Shown: piece by piece, positions 45,519-55,412 of the stretch
Numbering within the stretch: position 1 is the stretch's first letter
How the letters are laid out: the number at the start of each line of letters is the position of its first letter
DNA from: Allobosea sp. Leaf344
GTDB lineage: Bacteria > Pseudomonadota > Alphaproteobacteria > Rhizobiales > Beijerinckiaceae
Direction of reading: 5' to 3'
DNA length: 64,000 nucleotides
Assembly (NCBI RefSeq): GCF_001426225.1
Contig: NZ_LMRT01000013.1
Coordinates: forward strand, 438,577 to 502,576
Notes under the pieces: generated by a model
Databases searched by the model: none
Told to the model about the DNA's origin: nothing
The model's input: the letters and a program-made list of their open reading frames with translations, nothing else
Made by a program: the position numbers and the translations under genes

Positions 45519-47537
45519 CTAGCCCAGCGGCTTCAGCCTCGCCCGCACGGGCTCGCCATCGAGCAAGCTCGCCGCATCCCCGGCGAGACGGTGTCGCCAG
45601 TTCGGCTTCTCGGTCGTCGTGCCCGGGACGTTCGGCTGGTCGCGGACGCCCAGCGCATCCTCGATAGCGATCAGTTTCAGCGTGCAGGGCGAGCCGGCGA
45701 CATAGCGGATGGCGGCGTCGACGACGGGGTCGGTCCGCTCCGGGGCCGGCCGCTCGCCGGAGGCCGCCCCGGCGCGGCTGAAGGCGTCCCAGAGCAGGCC
45801 GCGGTCCCAGGCCCTGCCATCCTGCTGCTGCCGGTCGTCCTCGGGCAGATCCGACCCCGCCCACCAGCCCGCTGTCGGGACCAGATCATGCGTCGTCGTC
45901 AGGGCGGTGGCGGCCGGATCCCAGTCGCGCGGCGGGATGAACCGGTCGCCGTCGCGCTCGAAGCGCAGCACCCGCATGCCGGCGATGCCGCGCTGCTGCA
46001 GCTCCTCGCGGAAACCATGGGGCAGCGTCCCGAGATCCTCGCCGATGACCATCGCCTGGTGGCGCCAGGATTCCAGCGCGACCAGCGCGAACAGCGTCTC
46101 CGAGGGCAGGGCGACATAGGTGCCCTCCAGCGCGCTGGCGCCTTCCGGGATCAGCCAGAGCCGGTTCAGCCCCATGACATGGTCGATGCGGATGCCGCCG
46201 ACATGGCGCAGGCTCGCGCGCAACGTTTCGATGAAGGGGGCGAAGCCGCTGGCCGCGAGGCCGCGCGGGGAAAACGTCGTCAGCCCCCAATTCTGCCCGT
46301 CCCTGGCATAGTAATCCGGCGGCGCGCCGATCGTCAGCCCGACCAGCACATCCTCCTGGCGGCTCCAGGCGTGGCTGCCGGAGCTGTCCATGCCGATCGC
46401 GAGATCGGCGATCAACCCGACCTTCATGCCCGCCTCGCGGCAGGCGCGATGGGCCTGGGTGTAGGAATGGCCGGTGAGCCATTGCAGGAAGATCTGGAAC
46501 TCGACCTCGCCGGCATGGTTGCGGGCGAAGGCCTGGACCTCCGGGCTGTCGGGATCGCGATGCGCGGGCCGCCAGCTGCGCCAATCCCAGGCCGCCTTGT
46601 CCAGGGCGAGTTCGGCCGCGTGCAGCACCTCGAAGGTCGCATGCGCCCTCAGCAGCGGCGAGGCGGTGGTCAGCGCGTTGGCGAAGGCGCTGCGCGCGGC
46701 ATCCAGCCCCGCCGCGGGATCGCGCAGGCGCTGGTAGACCGCGCGGAGCAGCTTCAGCTTGAGCGGCGTCGCACGCAGCCAATCCACCTGCGGCAGCGCC
46801 TCGAGCGCAGCCATCTCCCGGTCGAGCCCGGAGGAAGCGACGATCTCGCGGACCGCATCCTCCGGCAGCACGGAAGCCGGATCGGCATGCAGCGGGTTGT
46901 AGAACAGCCGCGTCGAGGGGGAATAGGGGCTGAAGCGCTGGGGATCGGCGCCGTAGAGGGCGTGGGCGGGGCTGATCGCCAGGGCATCGGCACCCAACGC
47001 GCCGGCGGCGCGGCCCAGCGCCGCGACCCCGCCGAAATCGCCGATGCCGCCATCGCCGCCGCGGCGCAGCGCATAGATCTGCGAGGACAGGCCCCAGCCG
47101 CTGCGGCCCTCGTTGAGATCGGCGAAGGTGACGCAGCGCGCCGGCGCCACCGCGATGGTCACCGGCCCGTCGGCGAGATCAGCGCTGTGATAGCCTGGCG
47201 TCGCGAAGCCCGGCAGCAGCAGGCCGCCCTCGACCGTTTGCGTGGTGACGGCGGTGCTGCTGCCGTCCTCGAAGGTGATCTCGACCCGCGCCGGCTGCGC
47301 GCCGGCGGCCGGAAGGCGCACGGGCTCGCCGATACGGGCGGTCACGAAGCGTGGCGCGCCGGCGGGGCGCGCGCCGTCCTGGGCGTGCAGCGGGTCGCTG
47401 AGCGCCGGCACGCCGAGCGCCGCGAGGATGGCGCGCAGCGTCGCGGGCGAGACCTCGCGATGGACCCCGGTCTGATCGCGCCAGTCGGTAGCGACGCCGG
47501 CGCGGCGCGCCAGCTCTCTCAGCGCTTCATCGGTCAT
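45519..47537 (-). CDS. malQ: 4-alpha-glucanotransferase
   Basis: GH77 amylomaltase that transfers glucan segments between maltodextrins. 672 residues. Nucleophile Asp in GGIRIDHVMGLNRLWLIPEG, acid/base Glu in MVIGEDLGTLP, and transition-state Asp in TTTHDLVPTAGWW. The first 150 residues form an extra beta-rich N-terminal domain, the long MalQ form. It works on products of GlgP and GlgX upstream on the same strand. The ATG at 47537 is 50 bases after glgA. Confidence 0.92.
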   Translation of the reverse strand: MTDEALRELARRAGVATDWRDQTGVHREVSPATLRAILAALGVPALSDPLHAQDGARPAGAPRFVTARIGEPVRLPAAGAQPARVEITFEDGSSTAVTTQTVEGGLLLPGFATPGYHSADLADGPVTIAVAPARCVTFADLNEGRSGWGLSSQIYALRRGGDGGIGDFGGVAALGRAAGALGADALAISPAHALYGADPQRFSPYSPSTRLFYNPLHADPASVLPEDAVREIVASSGLDREMAALEALPQVDWLRATPLKLKLLRAVYQRLRDPAAGLDAARSAFANALTTASPLLRAHATFEVLHAAELALDKAAWDWRSWRPAHRDPDSPEVQAFARNHAGEVEFQIFLQWLTGHSYTQAHRACREAGMKVGLIADLAIGMDSSGSHAWSRQEDVLVGLTIGAPPDYYARDGQNWGLTTFSPRGLAASGFAPFIETLRASLRHVGGIRIDHVMGLNRLWLIPEGASALEGTYVALPSETLFALVALESWRHQAMVIGEDLGTLPHGFREELQQRGIAGMRVLRFERDGDRFIPPRDWDPAATALTTTHDLVPTAGWWAGSDLPEDDRQQQDGRAWDRGLLWDAFSRAGAASGERPAPERTDPVVDAAIRYVAGSPCTLKLIAIEDALGVRDQPNVPGTTTEKPNWRHRLAGDAASLLDGEPVRARLKPLG

Positions 47538-47587
47538 GGTGCACTCCGGCCGTCCTCGGGGCGGAAACCGGGCAGGCCCGGTCCCGG

Positions 47588-49120
47588 TCAGGCCGCCAAC
47601 GCCCTGGCATAGAGAGCGGCATAGCGACTGGTCGGGTTCGTCCAGTCGAAGCGTTTCGACATGGCGTGGTCGCGCATCCGCTTGAAGGCGGCGCGCGACC
47701 GGAAGGCGGTGAGGGCGCGGGTGACGGCGCCGGTCAGGCCCGGCCCGGTCGGCGAGCTGAACAGGAAGCCGGAGCGCCCATCCTCGATGGTGTCGACGAG
47801 TCCGCCGGTGCGGTAGGCGATCGGCAGGGCGCCGAAGCGCTGCGCATACATCTGGCTGAGGCCGCAGGGCTCGAAACGCGAGGGCATCAGCAGGAAGTCG
47901 CTGGCGGCGAAGAGGCGGCGCGCCTCCGCATCGTCGAAGCCGATCCGGGCCGCGACGGAATCGGGGTGGCGCTGCGCCAGCTTCTGGATGGCTTCCTCGA
48001 GGCGCGGGTCGCCGCGGCCCTTGACCACGAGCTGGCCGCCCTGGGCGATGATGGTCTCCGCCGCCTCGATCGAGAGGTCGATGCCCTTCTGATGGACGAG
48101 GCGCGAAATGATCGAGAAGAGCGGGCCGTTCGAGGCCGGCAGCGCGAAGCTCTTGCGGATGGCGGCCGCGTGCTGGCGCTTCCACTGCCGCACCAGCCTG
48201 GCGGGCGAGGCTTCGCCCGAGAGCGGCGCGTTCCAGCTGTCGTCGATCCCGTTGACGATGCCGGTCAGCCGGCCCTCGTCATGACGCAGCTTCAACAGCC
48301 CCTCCAGGCCGCAGCCATGCTCGGGGGTGGTGATCTCACGCGCATAGGTCTCGCTGACCGTGGTGACATGCGAGCCGTAGAAGATGCCGGCCTTGAGGAA
48401 GGAGAGGCGGCCGTGGAATTCTGCCCCGTCGACCGAGAAGGCACCGTCGGGAATGCCGAGCGCGCCCATGCGGGAGGGCTCGTAAAGCCCCTGATAGGCG
48501 AGGTTGTGGATGGTGATGATCGAGGGCGTGGAGAGCCCCTTCCAGCTGAGATAGCCGGGGGCCAGCCCCGAAGGCCAGTCGTTCACATGGAGGACGTCCG
48601 GCTTCCAGTTCGGATCCGCCTCGCCGGCCGCGATCTCGGCCGCCGCCAGCGAGAGCCGCGCGAAACGAATGTCGTTGTCGTGGAAATCGCCGCCGCCGAA
48701 CGGGCCATAGGGCGAGCCCGGGCGGTCATAGAGTTCGTCGCAGAGCACGGCATAGACGGTCAGCCCATCCGCCATGGCGAAACGGCCGAGCGACCAGGGC
48801 GGCAGCTCGGCGGTGCCGGGCATGCGCGAGACGACATCCATCTGCGGCCTGGCGGCCCGGACGGCGCGGTAACCGGGGATCAGCACGCGCACGTCGCAGA
48901 GCTTGCGCAATTGCCGGGGCAGCGCGGAGGAGACCTCGCCGAGGCCGCCGGCCTTGATGAAATCGCCCATTTCCGAGGTGACGAAGAGCAGTTTGGTGGT
49001 GGAGGCCAGACTCGGAGGTTCTTCGAGAGTCCCGTCCTTGACCACGGCCGCATAGGTCAAGGCATGCCCCGACGTCGTCGAAGCTGCTTCGACGACCGCC
49101 TGTTTCAACGCTTCAGCCAT
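47588..49120 (-). CDS. glgA: Glycogen synthase (ADP-glucose)
   Basis: GT5 enzyme extending alpha-1,4-glucan from ADP-glucose. 510 residues. The ADP-glucose-binding N-terminus reads IKAGGLGEVSSALPRQL (KxGGLGE in place of the usual KTGGLAD), and the C-terminal GT-B motif is MPSRFEPCGLSQMYAQRFGA. The first about 35 residues are an extra extension before FVTSEMGDF. Sits between glgX and malQ. No glgC or glgB is found in the window. Confidence 0.93.
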   Translation of the reverse strand: MAEALKQAVVEAASTTSGHALTYAAVVKDGTLEEPPSLASTTKLLFVTSEMGDFIKAGGLGEVSSALPRQLRKLCDVRVLIPGYRAVRAARPQMDVVSRMPGTAELPPWSLGRFAMADGLTVYAVLCDELYDRPGSPYGPFGGGDFHDNDIRFARLSLAAAEIAAGEADPNWKPDVLHVNDWPSGLAPGYLSWKGLSTPSIITIHNLAYQGLYEPSRMGALGIPDGAFSVDGAEFHGRLSFLKAGIFYGSHVTTVSETYAREITTPEHGCGLEGLLKLRHDEGRLTGIVNGIDDSWNAPLSGEASPARLVRQWKRQHAAAIRKSFALPASNGPLFSIISRLVHQKGIDLSIEAAETIIAQGGQLVVKGRGDPRLEEAIQKLAQRHPDSVAARIGFDDAEARRLFAASDFLLMPSRFEPCGLSQMYAQRFGALPIAYRTGGLVDTIEDGRSGFLFSSPTGPGLTGAVTRALTAFRSRAAFKRMRDHAMSKRFDWTNPTSRYAALYARALAA

Positions 49121-49252
49121 CGGCCGATCCCCTCTCGATCACGAGAGAAACGCACGCGGGAGGCGGGCGTTCCGTGCAGTCGCATCAAAATTTCATGCAA
49201 GAGCCGGGCCGACGCCGTGGCGCGAATGTGGCGCGATATCAAAGGGCTCGGC

Positions 49253-51238
49253 TCAAGCCGCCAGGAAGATGGCGACCGAGCGCGGCCAGAGCAGATCCTC
49301 CTCGCCCGCCGCCGCATCGATCTGGCGCCGCCAGGATCGGCCGGAGCGCAGCGCCGGCAGGGTCAGCCTGACCGTGGCCGCGCCGCGGTTGAAGGCGGCC
49401 AGTACCGCGTCGCCGCCGGCCGCCACCAGCATCGCGAAGACGTCGCAGCGCTCCCAATCCGCCGGCTGCAGCTCGCGCCCGTCCGGGCCGAGCCAGGTGA
49501 CGTCCGCGAGGCCCGAAGCAGGGTCGATCGTGCCGTCGAAGAAGCCGTCGCCGCGCAGCAGCGGCGTCGCGGCGCGCAGGGAAGACAGCGCCGCGACATC
49601 GGCCAGCAGCGCCTCGTCGACCTCCTCCCAATCGAGCCAGAACTCAGTCTTGTCCTGAGCATAGGCGTTGTTGTTGCCATGCTGAGTCCGCCCGAACTCG
49701 TCGCCTGCGGTCAGCATCGGCACGCCGCGGGAGAGAAACAAGGTCGCCAGCAGGGCGAGGAGATCGCGGCGGCGCCGGGCGAGGACATCCGGATCGTCGC
49801 TCGGACCCTCCTGACCGTTGTTCCAGGAGTGGTTGAGATTGTCGCCGTCGCGATTGTGCTCGCCATTGGCGTGGTTGTGCTTGTGCTCGTAGCTGACGAG
49901 ATCGGCCAGGGTGAAGCCGTCATGCGCGGCGATGAAGTTGATGCTGGCGCGGGGGCCGCGATGGCGGGCCGCGAACAGGTCGGCGGAGCCCGCCAGCCGC
50001 GTCGCCAGGGCGCCCGCCAACCCGTCATCGCCGCGCCAGAAGCGGCGGACATCGTCGCGATAGCGCCCGTTCCATTCGGAGAAGGGGGCGGGGAAGGCGC
50101 CGAGCTGGTAGCCGCCCGGGCCGATGTCCCAGGGCTCGGCGATCAGCAAAGCGCGGGAGAGCTGCGGGTCCTGCAGCAGCGCGCCGAGCAGGGGCGCGTC
50201 CGGCGTGAAGCCTTGGGCGGTGCGGCCCATCACCGTGCCGAGATCGAAGCGGAAACCGGCGACGCCGCAGCCGCGCCAATGGCGCAACGAATCCATCGCC
50301 ATGCGAATCACCGGCGCGCGATCCAGGGCCAGAGTGTGGCCGCAGCCGGTGTCGTTGACCAGCAGGCCGGGATCGGCGTCGCTATGGCGGTAATAGACGG
50401 CATTGTCGAAGCCGCGCAGGCAGAGCGTGGCGCCATGCGCGTCGCTCTCGGCGGTGTGGTTGAGGACGATGTCGAGGATGACGCCGATGCCGGCCTTCGC
50501 ATAGGCCTCGCAGAGCGCGCGCAGCTCGGCCGTGCCTCGCGGTGCGAGGCGGGGATCGAGCGCAAAGAAATTGACGGGGTTGTAGCCCCAGGCATTGCTC
50601 AGCCCGAGCGGCGGCAGGTGCCGCTCATCCATCCAGGCCGCGATCGGCATCAGCTCGACATGGCTGACGCCGAGCCGCCCGAGATGGGCGAGGATCGCCG
50701 GATCCCTCAGCGCCGCCAGAGTGCCGCGCAGCGGCTCCGGCACCGCGGGATGGCGCATGCTGAAGGATTTGACCGCCAGCTCGTAGATCAGCCCGGGGGC
50801 CTCGCTCTCCGGCCGCACGGGCAGCGCCTGCAGGGCGCCGGCGACGACGCTGCGCGGCACCAGCCCGGCGCTGTCGGCGCCCAGCCGCGCCAGGATCGGA
50901 TCCCAGCGGAACGGCCTGTCGATCACGCTCGCATAGGGGTCGACGAGCAGCTTCTCCGGGTCGAAACGGTGGCCCTGGTCCGGCTGCCAGGGGCCGTGCA
51001 CGCGGAACCCGTAGCGCAGGCCCGCCCCGGCTCCCCGCAGCCAGCCATGATGGATATCGCCGCTGCGGGACGGCAGCTTCAGGCGCGCGGTCTCCTCGAC
51101 GCCGTCCTCGTCGAACAGGCAGAGCTCCACCCGCTCGCCATGGCGGGAGAAGACGGCGAAGGCGACGCCGTCATCGGTGACCGTCGCGCCGAGGCCGGCC
51201 GGCAAATGGCAGGGTGTCAGCCGGTCGGGCGCGGCCAA
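49253..51238 (-). CDS. glgX: Glycogen debranching enzyme
   Basis: GH13 isoamylase-type enzyme removing limit branches after phosphorylase. 661 residues. CBM48-like N-terminus with LGATVTDDGVAFAVFSRHGE; catalytic Asp in GFRFDLGTVMGRTAQG, acid Glu in LIAEPWDIGPGG, and Asp in FIAAHDGFTLADLVSYEHKHN. GRTQHGNNNAYAQDKTEF is a GlgX/TreX signature. No ATG is near the N-terminus. I chose TTG 51238, 5 bases after the glgP stop; the start remains uncertain. Confidence 0.88.
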   Translation of the reverse strand: MAAPDRLTPCHLPAGLGATVTDDGVAFAVFSRHGERVELCLFDEDGVEETARLKLPSRSGDIHHGWLRGAGAGLRYGFRVHGPWQPDQGHRFDPEKLLVDPYASVIDRPFRWDPILARLGADSAGLVPRSVVAGALQALPVRPESEAPGLIYELAVKSFSMRHPAVPEPLRGTLAALRDPAILAHLGRLGVSHVELMPIAAWMDERHLPPLGLSNAWGYNPVNFFALDPRLAPRGTAELRALCEAYAKAGIGVILDIVLNHTAESDAHGATLCLRGFDNAVYYRHSDADPGLLVNDTGCGHTLALDRAPVIRMAMDSLRHWRGCGVAGFRFDLGTVMGRTAQGFTPDAPLLGALLQDPQLSRALLIAEPWDIGPGGYQLGAFPAPFSEWNGRYRDDVRRFWRGDDGLAGALATRLAGSADLFAARHRGPRASINFIAAHDGFTLADLVSYEHKHNHANGEHNRDGDNLNHSWNNGQEGPSDDPDVLARRRRDLLALLATLFLSRGVPMLTAGDEFGRTQHGNNNAYAQDKTEFWLDWEEVDEALLADVAALSSLRAATPLLRGDGFFDGTIDPASGLADVTWLGPDGRELQPADWERCDVFAMLVAAGGDAVLAAFNRGAATVRLTLPALRSGRSWRRQIDAAAGEEDLLWPRSVAIFLAA

Positions 51239-51243
51239 GGCCT

Positions 51244-53733
51244 TCAGCCCTGCGGCGCGAAATTCGGCCCCGCCCGCCAGATCCGGTCGGCATAGTCGCG
51301 GATGGCGCGGTCGGCGCTGAACCAGCCGCAATGGGCGGTATTGGCGACCGACATCCGCCACCAATGCGGCTGGTCGGCCCAGAGCGCGTCGATGCGCATT
51401 TGCGCCCGACGGTAACTGTCGAAATCGTTCAGCACCATGAACCAGTCATTGGCCCGCAGCCCGTCGATCAGGTCTCGATAGCGGTCGCGCTCGCCCGGCG
51501 AATAGGCGCCGCCCGCGACCGCGTCCAGCACGTCGGGCAGATGCGGGGTATGGGCGATGACGTCCTCCGTCGGCCGGGGATCGCGCTTGGCGGCCTCGAC
51601 CTGGCTCGCGGTCATGCCGAAGATGACGATGTTGCCGTCCCCGACCCGGTCGCGGATCTCGATATTGGCCCCGTCCAGCGTGCCGATCGTCAGGGCGCCG
51701 TTCAGCGCGAACTTCATGTTGCCCGTGCCGGAGGCTTCCATCCCGGCCGTCGAGATCTGCTCGGAGAGATCGGCGGCCGGGATGATGATCTCGGCGGCGC
51801 TGACATTGTAGTTCGGCAGGAACACCACCTTCAGGCGGTCGCGGGTGGTGATGTCGTTGTTCACCACGGTCGCGACGTCGTTGATCAGGTTGATGATCGC
51901 CTTGGCGGTACCGTAGTTCGAGGCCGCCTTGCCGGCGAAAATCTTCACCCGCGGCGCCCAGTCGCGATAGGGCGCGCTGCGGATCGCGTCATAGAGGGCG
52001 ATCGTCTCGAGGATGTTGAGCAGCTGGCGCTTGTATTCGTGGATGCGCTTGATCTGCACGTCGAACAGGGCGCGCGGGTCGATGATCACACCGGTCTCGC
52101 GCTTCACCACCTCGGCCAGGCGCAGCTTGTTCTTGTGGCGCACGGCGATCAGGCGCTCGCGCAGGGCCGGGTCATCGGCATGGGCGGCGAAGGATTCGAT
52201 CTGCGTGATGTCGTCGCTGATCCCCTTGCCGCAGACATCCTGCAGCACGCGGGTCAGCCCGGGATTGGCGTTGAGCAGCCAGCGGCGCGGCGTGATGCCG
52301 TTGGTGACGTTGGTGATGCGCTCCGGGAAGAGCTGGTGGAGCGGGGCGAAGACGGTCTGGCGCATCAGATTGGAATGCAGCGCCGAGACGCCGTTCACGG
52401 TGTGCGAGCCGACGAAGGCGAGATGCGCCATGCGCACCCGCCGGCCATGATGCTCGTCGATCAGGGAGATGCTGGCGAGATCGACGCTGTCGCCGCCGGC
52501 CTTGCGCCGGACGCTGTCGAGGAAGCGGGCGTTGATTCCGAAGATGATCTGCATGTGGCGCGGCAGCAGCCGCTCCATCAACCCGACCGGCCAGGTTTCG
52601 AGCGCCTCCGGCAGCAAAGTGTGGTTGGTGTAGGAGATCGTCGCATTGGTGATCGACCAGGCCTGTTCCCAGGACTTGCCGCGCTCGTCCATCAGCAGGC
52701 GCATCAGCTCGGCCACGGCGAGCGCCGGATGGGTGTCGTTGAGCTGGATCGCGACCTTGTCGGCGAGATTGTCGAGCGTGCCGAATTGCCGGTCGTGCCG
52801 CCGCACCAGATCCTGCAGCGAGGCGGAGGTGAAGAAGAATTCCTGGCGCAGCCGGAGCTCCTGCCCGGCCGGGGTGGAATCATTGGGGTAGAGCACCTTC
52901 GAGATCGCCTCGGCGCGGTTGCGCTCGGCGACGGCGCCATAGAGGTCGCCGGCGTTGAAGGCGTCGAGCGAGAGCGGGTGGAGCGCGCGCGCACGCCAGA
53001 GCCGCAAAGTGGTCGCGTCGCGGCCGCGCCAGCCGATCACCGGCGTGTCATAGGCGACGGCGAAGACCGTCTCCTCCGGCGTCCAGACGCTTTCGCCGGG
53101 CTTCTGCGTGCCGCTGACGGCTCCGCCGAACCCGATCTGATAAGCGCTTTCGCGGCGTTCGAACTCCCAGGGATTGCGGAAGGACAGCCAATCCTCCGGC
53201 ACCTCGACCTGCTGGCCATGGTCGATGCGCTGCTTGAACAGGCCGTGATCATAGCGGATGCCATAGCCCAGCGCCGGCACGCCGGTGCTCGCCATCGCCT
53301 CGAGATAGCAGGCGGCGAGCCGGCCGAGCCCGCCATTGCCGAGCGCGGCATCGGGCTCGATCATTTCGATCGCGGCGAGGTCGACGCCGAGATCGGACAT
53401 GGCCTGCGAGACCGCGGAGGTCAGGCCGAGATTGTTCAGCGCATCGGCGAGCGAGCGCCCGATCAGGAATTCCAGCGACAGGTAATAGACGCGCTTGCGG
53501 CCGGTGGCGTAGCTCTCGCGCGTCGAGCGGTGCCAGACGTCGATGATCTGGTCGCGCACCGCCAGGATCGCCGCGGTGAGCCAGTCATGCGGCTGGGCGA
53601 CGGACGGGTTCTTGCCGAGCGAAAAGGTCAGCTTGCGGAGGATTTCCGCCTTGAGCCGATCGATCTGCTCGGCCTCGGCCTGGCTCCGGCCGGTGGATGA
53701 TGAGGGCGAGGCGGCTGCGTGCAGATCGGTCAA
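51244..53733 (-). CDS. glgP: Glycogen phosphorylase
   Basis: GT35 enzyme releasing glucose 1-phosphate from glycogen. 829 residues, matching family length. PLP-binding Lys in EASGTGNMKFALNG, plus NGGLGRLAACYLEAMASTG (active site), VKIFAGKAASNYGTAKAII and QLNDTHPALAVAELMRLL. N-terminal extension of about 20 low-complexity residues. First gene of the minus-strand glgP-glgX-glgA-malQ group. Confidence 0.96.
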   Translation of the reverse strand: MTDLHAAASPSSSTGRSQAEAEQIDRLKAEILRKLTFSLGKNPSVAQPHDWLTAAILAVRDQIIDVWHRSTRESYATGRKRVYYLSLEFLIGRSLADALNNLGLTSAVSQAMSDLGVDLAAIEMIEPDAALGNGGLGRLAACYLEAMASTGVPALGYGIRYDHGLFKQRIDHGQQVEVPEDWLSFRNPWEFERRESAYQIGFGGAVSGTQKPGESVWTPEETVFAVAYDTPVIGWRGRDATTLRLWRARALHPLSLDAFNAGDLYGAVAERNRAEAISKVLYPNDSTPAGQELRLRQEFFFTSASLQDLVRRHDRQFGTLDNLADKVAIQLNDTHPALAVAELMRLLMDERGKSWEQAWSITNATISYTNHTLLPEALETWPVGLMERLLPRHMQIIFGINARFLDSVRRKAGGDSVDLASISLIDEHHGRRVRMAHLAFVGSHTVNGVSALHSNLMRQTVFAPLHQLFPERITNVTNGITPRRWLLNANPGLTRVLQDVCGKGISDDITQIESFAAHADDPALRERLIAVRHKNKLRLAEVVKRETGVIIDPRALFDVQIKRIHEYKRQLLNILETIALYDAIRSAPYRDWAPRVKIFAGKAASNYGTAKAIINLINDVATVVNNDITTRDRLKVVFLPNYNVSAAEIIIPAADLSEQISTAGMEASGTGNMKFALNGALTIGTLDGANIEIRDRVGDGNIVIFGMTASQVEAAKRDPRPTEDVIAHTPHLPDVLDAVAGGAYSPGERDRYRDLIDGLRANDWFMVLNDFDSYRRAQMRIDALWADQPHWWRMSVANTAHCGWFSADRAIRDYADRIWRAGPNFAPQG

Positions 53734-53825
53734 GGCGCGACGTCCCGGCTGTTACTCTCCTGCGACTGTCGGGGCATGATAGCCGACTGTCCAGCCGCAA
53801 TCGGCGCGGGGTGGAGTGATTGTCC

Positions 53826-54005
53826 TCAGTCCAGCTTCATCCCGGCCTCGACGCGGCTGTCGGGACGCAGGTCGCGCACATCCGACACGGCCGAGTTGGT
53901 CAGGCCGACCATGTTGGACCAGATGCCGCGGGTATAGGCGCCCTCATGGACGACGGCGTCATAGCCGACGGCGATCAGCGCGATCAGAAGCAGAATACGA
54001 AACAT
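53826..54005 (-). CDS. Small membrane protein, unknown function
   Basis: 59 residues: one N-terminal membrane helix (MFRILLLIALIAVGYDAVVH) and a soluble tail of about 38 residues ending GMKLD. AAGGAAA precedes ATG 54005. No family recognised. Reads opposite to the radical SAM gene starting at 54141. Confidence 0.55.
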   Translation of the reverse strand: MFRILLLIALIAVGYDAVVHEGAYTRGIWSNMVGLTNSAVSDVRDLRPDSRVEAGMKLD

Positions 54006-54140
54006 CGGAGATTTCCTTTGCGGGCTGCGACGACAACGCGGACGCGGGCGGGCGGTTCCTGGCGTTTCGCCGACCCGCAAAGCCCCGATCCGATTGCGAC
54101 GAAACGTCCCGATTCCGCGCCTATCGGTACAGAATGCGCA

Positions 54141-55412
54141 ATGCTAGAACAGACAGCGAACAAAGGAATGATGCATTTGCCTCAGCTCTCTGTGATGGAC
54201 AAGCTGGAGATCCTCAGCGACGCGGCGAAATACGACGCCTCCTGCGCCTCCAGCAGCACGACCAAGCGCGATTCCCTCGGCGGAAAAGGCCTGGGCTCGA
54301 CGACCGGCTCGGGCATCTGCCATTCCTATGCCCCGGATGGCCGCTGCATCTCGCTGCTGAAGATCCTGCTGACCAATTTCTGCACCTATGATTGCGTCTT
54401 CTGCATCAACCGCTCGTCGAGCAATGTGCAGCGGGCCCGCTTCTCGGTGGAGGAGGTGGTGGCGCTGACGCTGAACTTCTACAAGCGCAACTATATCGAG
54501 GGGCTGTTCCTCTCCTCCGGCATCATCCGCTCGCCGGACTACACCATGGCGGAGCTGGTCAGGGTGGCCGAGACGCTGCGGGTGCAGCACGGGTTTCGCG
54601 GCTATATCCATCTCAAACTGATCCCCAGCGCCAGCCCGGATCTCGTGGCCCGCGCCGGCCTCTTCGCCGACCGGGTCTCGGTGAATATCGAGCTGCCGAG
54701 CGAGGCGTCGCTGAAGAGCTTTGCGCCGGAGAAGCAGCCGCGCGACATCAGCGCCGCCATGGGCGGGCTGAAGCTGAAGATCGAGGAGAGCAAGGCCGAG
54801 CGGGCGAAGACCAGCAAGGCGCCGTCCTTCTCGCCGGCCGGCCAGAGCACGCAGATGATCGTCGGCGCGGATGGCGCGAGCGACGCGGCCATTCTCGACC
54901 GCAGCGCCCAGCTCTACGGCTCCTTCGGCCTCAAGCGCGTCTATTATTCCGCCTTCAGTCCGATCCCGGATTCCTCCAGCCAGCTGCCTTTGGCCGAGCC
55001 GCCCTTGCTGCGCGAGCACCGGCTCTACCAGGCGGATTGGCTGACGCGCTTCTACGGGTTCGAGGTCGGGGAAATCCTGGATCGCCATTCCGGCGACATG
55101 CTCGATCTGGCGATCGATCCGAAGCTCGCCTGGGCGCTGCGCCATCGCGACCGCTTCCCGCTCGACGTCAACAGCGCCGACCGCGAGAGCCTGCTGCGGG
55201 TGCCGGGGCTGGGGCCGCGCAGCGTCAAGCGCATCCTCGACATGCGGCGGATCAAGAGGCTGCGGCTGGAGGATGTCGGCAAGCTCGCGCGCTCGCTGAC
55301 GACCCTGCGCAATTTCATCGTCACCGCGGATTGGCGGCCCGGGGCGACGCTCGACAGCGACCGGCTGCGCCAGCATCTCGCGCCGAAGCCGCAGCAGCTG
55401 GCGCTGTTCTGA
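54141..55412 (+). CDS. Radical SAM protein, predicted DNA modification/repair (UDG-linked type)
   Basis: 423 residues. Radical SAM iron-sulfur motif C81-x3-C85-x2-C88 in NFCTYDCVFCINRSSSN, followed by a TIM-barrel region and a C-terminal helix-hairpin-helix (LLRVPGLGPRSVKRILDMRR), which suggests DNA binding. It matches the group annotated as a putative DNA modification/repair radical SAM protein that travels with a UDG/DUF4130 gene. The stop overlaps the start of that partner (TGATG). ATG 54141 is used; later ATGs at 54168 and 54195 are possible. Reaction unknown. Confidence 0.88.
   Translation: MLEQTANKGMMHLPQLSVMDKLEILSDAAKYDASCASSSTTKRDSLGGKGLGSTTGSGICHSYAPDGRCISLLKILLTNFCTYDCVFCINRSSSNVQRARFSVEEVVALTLNFYKRNYIEGLFLSSGIIRSPDYTMAELVRVAETLRVQHGFRGYIHLKLIPSASPDLVARAGLFADRVSVNIELPSEASLKSFAPEKQPRDISAAMGGLKLKIEESKAERAKTSKAPSFSPAGQSTQMIVGADGASDAAILDRSAQLYGSFGLKRVYYSAFSPIPDSSSQLPLAEPPLLREHRLYQADWLTRFYGFEVGEILDRHSGDMLDLAIDPKLAWALRHRDRFPLDVNSADRESLLRVPGLGPRSVKRILDMRRIKRLRLEDVGKLARSLTTLRNFIVTADWRPGATLDSDRLRQHLAPKPQQLALF

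Noticed and set aside
51214..53700. 828-residue frame opposite glgP
   Set aside because: Mirror of glycogen phosphorylase, no domain seen.
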